Source of the DNA: Tubulanus polymorphus
Taxonomy: Eukaryota; Nemertea; Palaeonemertea; Tubulaniformes; Tubulanidae
Direction: 5' to 3'
DNA length: 64,000 bases
Assembly: GCF_964204645.1 (NCBI RefSeq)
Contig: NC_134032.1
Location: 3,808,916 to 3,872,915 of the forward strand
The position numbers and the translations under genes are program-made. The notes under the pieces are model-generated. The model was given only the letters and a program-made list of their open reading frames with translations, searched no databases and was not told where the DNA came from. Within the stretch, counting starts at the first letter, position 1. Every line of letters starts with the position of its first letter. Shown piece by piece: positions 57,680 through 64,000 of the stretch.

Positions 57680-59130
57680 TCCATTTCAAGTTTTGATTTA
57701 TTCAGCGAAGATAATATAAAGCTTTAAAACAGTTTCATGAATTCATCGTCAAGCTAATAATTACTGTACCGACCAACGGCCCCTATATGACCTTATTTCT
57801 TATGATACACGCGCGCTCCTCTCTCATTCCATAACCAACCTCCACTTTAATATCGTATATTGCCTGCCTATAGTCCGTTCAGTCGGTTTTCCAGAGTCGA
57901 AGTGTCAGGTCCGGTATACGGAAGAAATGACCAGAGAAAAAATGTCCCCAGAAAAAATAACAATTATAAATATAGCTGCAAAGCAGCGACAACGGGTTTT
58001 CTGCAAATCTGCACCATGCCATTCAGGTTGATAAAAATTATTGAAAATTTAAATGCCGATACATGAAATATAATGTATTGACAGATTCGAACCTAATATA
58101 CAACCACTGTGTCAACGTCCAATGTTATTCAGTTTTGAAACCGAACTTACGTGGACGTAAAATCGATAAATATGAATTGATTAGACCAAGCATTTATTTT
58201 GTATCACCACGCTTAAAATAGATCTGTTCTATTAAGAAACCATCTTAAGTATCGGCTGACTCAATAGGTGTTCAATACATTTATTGATATAGTAACGTAT
58301 TAGGATTTAGAATAAGTTTCAAGGAATTAATCTTTTTATTGAAATATTTGAATAAATACATATATTGTATTGTAGATTCAATCGATTGATTATGAATTGC
58401 TTTGGTCTGGGTATTGGGCCGATGTTGATTTTGGCTTTTATGGATTACTAATTCTATACTGATGAACAATTTAAACCTTGCAACACGTGCGTAAATATCA
58501 AAGCTATTCCCCTAGTTAATAAACTGTTAGTCACTGCAAACTATTCCAGTGTTATGTCGATTGTGTTAATCGCTTTGCTTGAGTTGAACGATTCAGACCG
58601 TATATGATGCAACATCGGTCGAAAAGAGTTGGTGGTGACTGACTGCCCTTGACCATTTATCTTCATGTGTTTGACATCAGCATATACCCATGAACCGCAA
58701 AATATTCATAGAACATGAAAACCTATATACATGTATACAGTATTCAAACTTTCACTGATGTTGGATATTTGAATGAACATTGGCTTATTTCAATATTCTA
58801 AAGCACGAAATAATAAGCCCAATCAATAGGCCCTATTCCCATTGGAATAATGCGTTCAGCTGTACCGTACACTCATTTGTCGTGATTGGAGAAATCGGTA
58901 TACCAAACCTACGTACAGCAAAATGTACAGGCATACATAATGATTTCTTGTTTTCTTGTATACAAGCCGTGATCACATGAACGTTTTGGATCGAGGTTTG
59001 ACTATAAATGTCAGGTCAGCAGACAAGGCCTGAGCAAAATGTAATCACATGGCTCAATTAGCCTTTGTGAGGGAAACACGAGCGTATTTTTTCGCCCGAT
59101 CGCGACGATTAAATTCGCCAGTGAATTCGT
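57680..59130. other. intergenic, nothing recognised except a short dispersed repeat
   Basis: TATAGCTGCAAAGCAGCGAC..GGGTTTTCTGC at 57970-58005 is also found at 43723-43757. The remainder is AT-rich without recognisable genes. Confidence 0.4.
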
Positions 59131-59134
59131 GGTC

Positions 59135-59328
59135 CCTGAACTTCGCTGAAAAAGCTGAATCAATGAAACGCTGAAACATTGAAATAAAAACGCTGAAATT
59201 TCAGGGGATTTCCAAAAAACGCTGAAATCGTGCTAGGTACGGACAATACACGTTATGAAACGGGCCGGTGTCCGCTGCCGAGTCCTGAACCGTGTTTTAG
59301 TCTCTACCTTCGGTTACAGAGACATGCA
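59135..59328 (-). mobile_element. dispersed repeat family R2, copy 2 (inverted relative to 21223-21435)
   Basis: The reverse complement matches 21223-21435. The shared landmarks include GTCTCTGTAACCGAAGGTAG, GGACACCGGCCCG and repeated TTCAGCGTTT words. Confidence 0.7.
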
Positions 59329-59727
59329 TGGACAGTATGTGTGGAGTATACTTCTAGAGGGCCACTTGTTGGACAAATTAATTAGCTTGAAATTCGGATT
59401 TTTAATGCATACAGGCAGCATAATGAGGAAAACCCATTCACAAACCGTGCAAGCCAACTTAAACACTATGCTCAATATTCTCTGCAAGACGCGAAATGTC
59501 TTATTTGAACGTTCATGTATAAAACTATAGCAACTTTTCTTTTGTCAACACGTTGATGGGTGACGGACTATGGTATTCTCTGAAGGAGGTAAATTAAATT
59601 AGACAGCTAGTTATATAAATGATGCAGCTTTTGGACAAAAGGGATCTAATTAAATTTCTTTTTAATTCGCCGTGGAATGGAATGGATTGACGCCAATGGC
59701 ATGCAGTAGGCCCCTACGTATGGGTCA

Positions 59728-60387
59728 TACTGATTAGCGTCAACCAATTAATATAAATCGGGCAAACCATTCAACAACTGTGAATAATTTGTTTGCTGTG
59801 GTGTGATAATAATTAGTTTTTTTTTGAAGAAATGACATACCAACTGTTAGAAAAATGTACCGATTCTTATTTTTAGACTACTACTGAATCTATAAATTGA
59901 GGAGTCATAGACAAAGTTGTTTTGCTTAGCTGGAGACACTTCTTGTCAAGTACATCATCTCGTACTGGGTGTTTTGTAAGTTTAATTTCAGTATTTATTT
60001 ACTAAGTGCTGTTCCCTCGGACCTCAGTGCTTTCAAACTAGGCCCAACCCATAGGCTATATATAGTCCCGGGTGTATTAGCCACTATTCTTTTATTTCCT
60101 ACTTAAATGCACCTGTTTCTATTTTTAGACTCAGGCTTAGAATGTGCAAATTTTTTTGTGAGATACTGAGAAATCAGCTGGCACCAGTAAACTTCAACTG
60201 CAAATTTGCAGCAGGATAGCTGAACGACACAATTTAAAACAATAAAATAGCTATTCGAATGTTATTTCAATAATAACTTGATTCAACCAGAGGGAAATAA
60301 GTCAATTGCGGATGTACAGTACACCCACTTTTCTTCCTTGTTTCCTGGTACCAAATTTTTAGTCTTAAGCTAATCGATATTCTAAGG
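59728..60387 (+). mobile_element. dispersed repeat family R1, copy 2 (partner at 19740-20391)
   Basis: Same orientation and over 90% identity to copy 1, with a 13-bp insertion near 60300. Its similarity to copy 1 ends at about 60387, three or four bases before the palindrome at 60391. Confidence 0.75.
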
Positions 60388-60390
60388 TGT

Positions 60391-60579
60391 GAGTAATAGG
60401 GGTAATAGGCTTTCAGGCCAAAGGTCGAAGGGTCGAGCTCGTAAAAATGAAAATAACAATAATTTCCAGTTGAATTAGTCGCACACACTCCTAATTCAAC
60501 TGGAAATTATTGTTATTTTCATTTTTTACTCACTCGCCCCTTCAACCTTTAACCTGAAAGCCTATTACCCATATTACTC
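60391..60579. repeat. 189-bp palindrome (88/89-bp arms, 12-bp loop)
   Basis: The left arm (60391-60478) starts GAGTAATAGGGGTAATAGGC. The right arm (60491-60579) is its reverse complement at about 90% identity. The 35 bp next to the loop (60479-60490, TCGCACACACTC) match perfectly apart from one A. It stands 231 bp upstream of the polymerase reading frame and at the end of dispersed repeat R1. It could be the terminus of the AT-rich element, a head-to-head joint of two termini, or an independent foldback MITE. Confidence 0.85.
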
Positions 60580-60810
60580 TTAAAATATTCATGTAAATGA
60601 ATAACATTTAAATTGACAGATTATTCAATATAAAAGTGTAAGCTCTTATAGAATAGATATATAGATATATTTACAACATTATTTCAATATTTATATTTGT
60701 ATGAGTTAGATTTTTAAACATTAAAAGTGTTAGTAAAGTGTGATTGAAATAATACATGATATAAATCATTGAACTTCTAAAATCAATTTAAAAAAAAATT
60801 TAGTATTAAA

Positions 60811-63800
60811 ATGGAAGCAAATAAGTACTACTGCCCAACATGTAATATCAATATAGATAAATCCCAAAAATCAAGACACAATAAAACTAAAACACATTTA
60901 GAGAATAAATTGAAACTAGAATATAAAGATGATATATTAGAAACTAAATTAGATGAATTAAAGAATGAAAAAGAAACATACAAATGTGATACATGTAATC
61001 AATCATTCAGTGATAAAAGATATTATAAAGAACATTTAAAATCTAATAGTCATATTAGAAATAAGAATAATGATATTTTAGGTGAAGATTATTTTGAAAT
61101 AGATAATGATAAGAATCAGAAGACAATTAAAAGCATAAAAAATAAATTAAACAATAAAAGACCATACACGGAAGATGTAAGAAAATATATTAATTCATTT
61201 GATAATAAAAAAGATATAGAGATAACCGAAGCATTTAAAAGTGATATTGGCCCAGCAGCTATCGAGTTTAAATTTCATAAAGGAAAAACATTAGAAGAAA
61301 ATAAAAAACATTTAGAAAATATGAAAGAAATAATAAAAATAATAACTGATGTTGAATACCCTAAAATTAGTATATCTTCTAAAGTAAAGTTTATAAAATC
61401 TGAAGATAAACCAATATATGATACAAATTCTCATTCACAACATATTATATCTAAACAACATATAGATGATAAATTAGATAAATGTTATAATGAAGTGAAA
61501 ACTAAAATAGAAGAGAAATATTTTGAAGGATCTGGTTTAATATTTGATGAAATAATATTTATGACTTTACATGTTTATAACACAAAATATAATAAGTTAA
61601 CTAAATCAAAACCAATTGATGAAAATAATGTATCATATTATAAAGAACCAGATATTGAAGCATCGAGTTATATTAAACTACCATTTAAAACTAATGCTGT
61701 AATAAATGTACAAAATGAAGATAATAAATGTTTTCTATGGACAATTATAAGTTGTTTACACCCAGTTAAAGATTATAATAAACATACTTATAGATTAACA
61801 AATTATAAACAATTTGAAAATAATTATAAGATAGATAAGTATCCTGTTATAATTAAAAACATCCCAAAAATAGAAAGAGATAATAATTTAAAGATAAATG
61901 TATTTGATTTAATCAAATTACCAAATACAAAAGGTAACAATATAAAACATTATACATTAGAACCTTTATACCTATCAAAAGATTATGATTCAAATGATGT
62001 TATAGATATACTATATTAAGAGAATCATTATATGTGGATTAAACAAATCGATTTATTCTTTAGAACAGAAAGTGATCACCATAATAAAATATATCTATGT
62101 AGAAAATGTTAACATAGATTCAGTAATGAAAGTACATTATTAAATCATAAACAATTATGTGAAAATCATGATTATTGTAAATTAGTTTTACCAAATGAAA
62201 AAGATAAAATATTAGAATTCAAAAAATATGATTACAAAAATAAAGTACCATTTGTTATATATGGAGATTTTGAATCATTAAATAAAGAATTAACTGATCA
62301 AGATAGAAAAGAAATATATTATAAAAGAAAGAAATTAAATTCTAATGAAAATGATTTTTCAGATGAACCACCAAAAACAAATACTATTAAAAAGATTCAT
62401 CAATCAGCTGCAGCTTTCGGGTTATATATTAAATCTGATTATCCAGAACTAATTGAAAGTGAATATTATAATTACAGAAATGAAAATGTTATCAATCATT
62501 TTTGTGACTTATTAATCGAATATGAAATAAGATTTAGTAAATTATTGAAAACAAATATAGAAATTATAATGACAGAAGAAGATAAAGAAGTATTTGCGTT
62601 TGCAGATAAATGTTATTATTGTGAAAAGATATTTGATTATAAAGATAAAAAAGTAAGAGACCATGATCATTTGAATGGAAAGTTTAGAGGCGCTGCACAT
62701 GAGAATTGTAACTTACAAGCTAAGAAAATTGATTTTGTACCGGTTATATTTCATAATCTATCAGGATATGATGCACATTTATTCATCAAACAGTTATGCC
62801 ATAAAATAGAAGAAATTAATAATGAAATAGAAAGATTAAATTCAAATAGATCAAAAGATAAAATACCAACTTATAAATTTAGAATGTTAGCTAAAACATC
62901 TGAGAATTATATATCATTCCAATTTGGATGTCTAAGATTTATAGATTCATATAGACTTTTAAATAGTTCATTAGATAACTTATCAAAATCATTAGTTGAT
63001 GATGAATTAAAAATATTAAAGCAACATTACCCAAATAATGATGATTTTCAATTAATGAGATATAAAGGAGCAATTCCATATTCATTTTATGAATCACATA
63101 ATGATTTCAATATAACTGAATTATTGAAAGAACGATTCTATGATGAATTAAAAAAAGTATATGTTAACGATGAAGTATATAATAGAACATTGAATATTTG
63201 GAATCATTTCAAAATAGAAAATCATGGACAATTAGTAGATTTATATTTAAAATCAGATGTATTATTATTAACCGATATATTCGAAAGGTTTAGAGATGTA
63301 AACCTAAAATATTTTAACATTGATCCTTGTCATTGTTATTCATAACCAGGTTTAACATGGGATTGTGGATTAAAATGTACAGATATAAAAATGGATTTGT
63401 TAACAAATATAGATCAATTACTATTATTTGAAAAATCTATAAGAGGAGGAGTTTCAGGTGTATTAGGTGATAGATATTTCAATGTAAATGATAACCCTGG
63501 ATATAAGTTATTATATATAGATGCAAATAATTTGTATGGTTTGGCAATGATGGAACCACAACCTTATGGAGTATTTGAATTAACTGAAGTTTTACAGAAT
63601 GAAAATAATGATAAATTTGATTGGAAGAAAAGAATTCTAGATATTGCAGATGATTCAGATACTGGTTACTTCTTTGTTGTAGACTTGGAATATCCTGAAG
63701 ATAAAAAAATTAAATCTAGAAATCTAGCTTACTGTCCAGAACATAAAACTGTAACTCATGAAAAATTATCAAATTACCAAAAAAGAATTAAACCCGAAAA

Positions 63801-64000
63801 TCTTATTCATACAGAAAAGTTAATGGTAACTCAAGAAGATAAATATAATTATTTAGTACACTATAGAATGTTAAAGTTTTATTTGAATCGAGGAATGGTT
63901 CTACAAAAAGTACATAGATATATTTCATTCAGTCAATCTAAGTGGTTAGAAAAATATATAGATTTTAACACCAAACAGAGAACTGAAGCTAAAACTGATT
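60811..64000 (+). pseudogene. protein-primed family B DNA polymerase, interrupted by three TAA, truncated by window edge
   Basis: One frame runs from the ATG at 60811 to the window end without indel (over 1,060 codons). It is broken only by TAA at 62017, 62110 and 63343 (codons 403, 434 and 845). The N terminus has two C2H2-like fingers (CPTCNINID..H..H; CDTCNQSF..H..H). A third C2H2-like motif falls around the second stop. The exonuclease motifs are all present: YGDFES (codon 486), NLSGYDAHLF (649) and YLKSD (816). A Cys/His module, DHDHLNGKFRGAAH, lies between the first two. RGGVSG and the palm motif A DANNLYG (904) follow. Motif B and the catalytic DTD-type motif would lie past the edge. 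The role would be replication of the element from a protein-primed end. The stops imply recent inactivation, or else recoding or read-through of TAA. Confidence 0.8.

Larger units (their letters stand above)
60391..64000 (+). mobile_element. Polinton/Maverick-like element or integrated virus, left part
   Basis: From about 60580 to the window edge the DNA is far more AT-rich than its surroundings. It carries a protein-primed DNA polymerase gene and begins near a large palindrome. Such polymerases are the hallmark of Polintons/Mavericks, related animal DNA viruses and linear plasmids. Integrase, ATPase, protease and capsid genes, which would decide between these, would have to lie beyond the window. 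The left boundary at the palindrome is inferred. Confidence 0.6.

Overview
The window is nuclear DNA of an animal, most likely a marine spiralian or other lophotrochozoan-type invertebrate. Introns with GT/AG borders, single-exon peptide/chemosensory-type GPCRs, a CAP-family secreted protein, BEL/Pao and non-LTR (LINE) debris, tRNA-like SINE pieces, minisatellites and a Polinton-type DNA polymerase support an animal. The finer placement is inference. The region is gene-poor, repeat-rich and AT-rich, and most coding sequences in it are decaying.

Layout. 0-7 kb: LINE and BEL/Pao scraps and small duplicated repeats. 7.4-8.6 kb (minus) and 12.2-13.1 kb (plus): two intact single-exon rhodopsin-like GPCRs. 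14.24-18.56 kb: a complete ten-exon gene, assembled here by matching splice phases, encoding a secreted 398-residue CAP protein with a cysteine-rich module and a Pro/Thr-rich tail. It lacks most canonical CAP cavity residues and has a possible alternative basic last exon. 19-22 kb: SINE-like piece and dispersed repeats. 22.3-36.7 kb: four tandem copies of a three-exon EF-hand gene, each damaged in a different way; three are followed by a 39-bp minisatellite. A truncated LINE sits in an intron of the fourth copy.

36.7-58 kb: three more GPCR loci. Two are paralogs of each other (39.3 and 56.7 kb); all three carry frame breaks. The interval also holds a probable PAN/apple-domain gene with frame problems (46.8-48.0 kb), several minisatellites (about 40, 69 and 59 bp units), a GC-rich promoter-like block near 51 kb and LINE remnants. 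59-60.4 kb: second copies of two dispersed repeats already seen at 20-21.4 kb.

60.39-64.0 kb (runs off the edge): the left part of a very AT-rich element. It starts with a 189-bp palindrome (88/89-bp arms, 12-bp loop), followed by a protein-primed family B DNA polymerase reading frame. That frame stays in one phase for about 3.2 kb and is interrupted only by three TAA codons. This looks like a Polinton/Maverick-like mobile element or integrated virus and is the strongest candidate here for something unusual.

No cooperative pathway links the genes. The shared theme is local gene duplication (EF-hand, GPCR) and decay among mobile elements.
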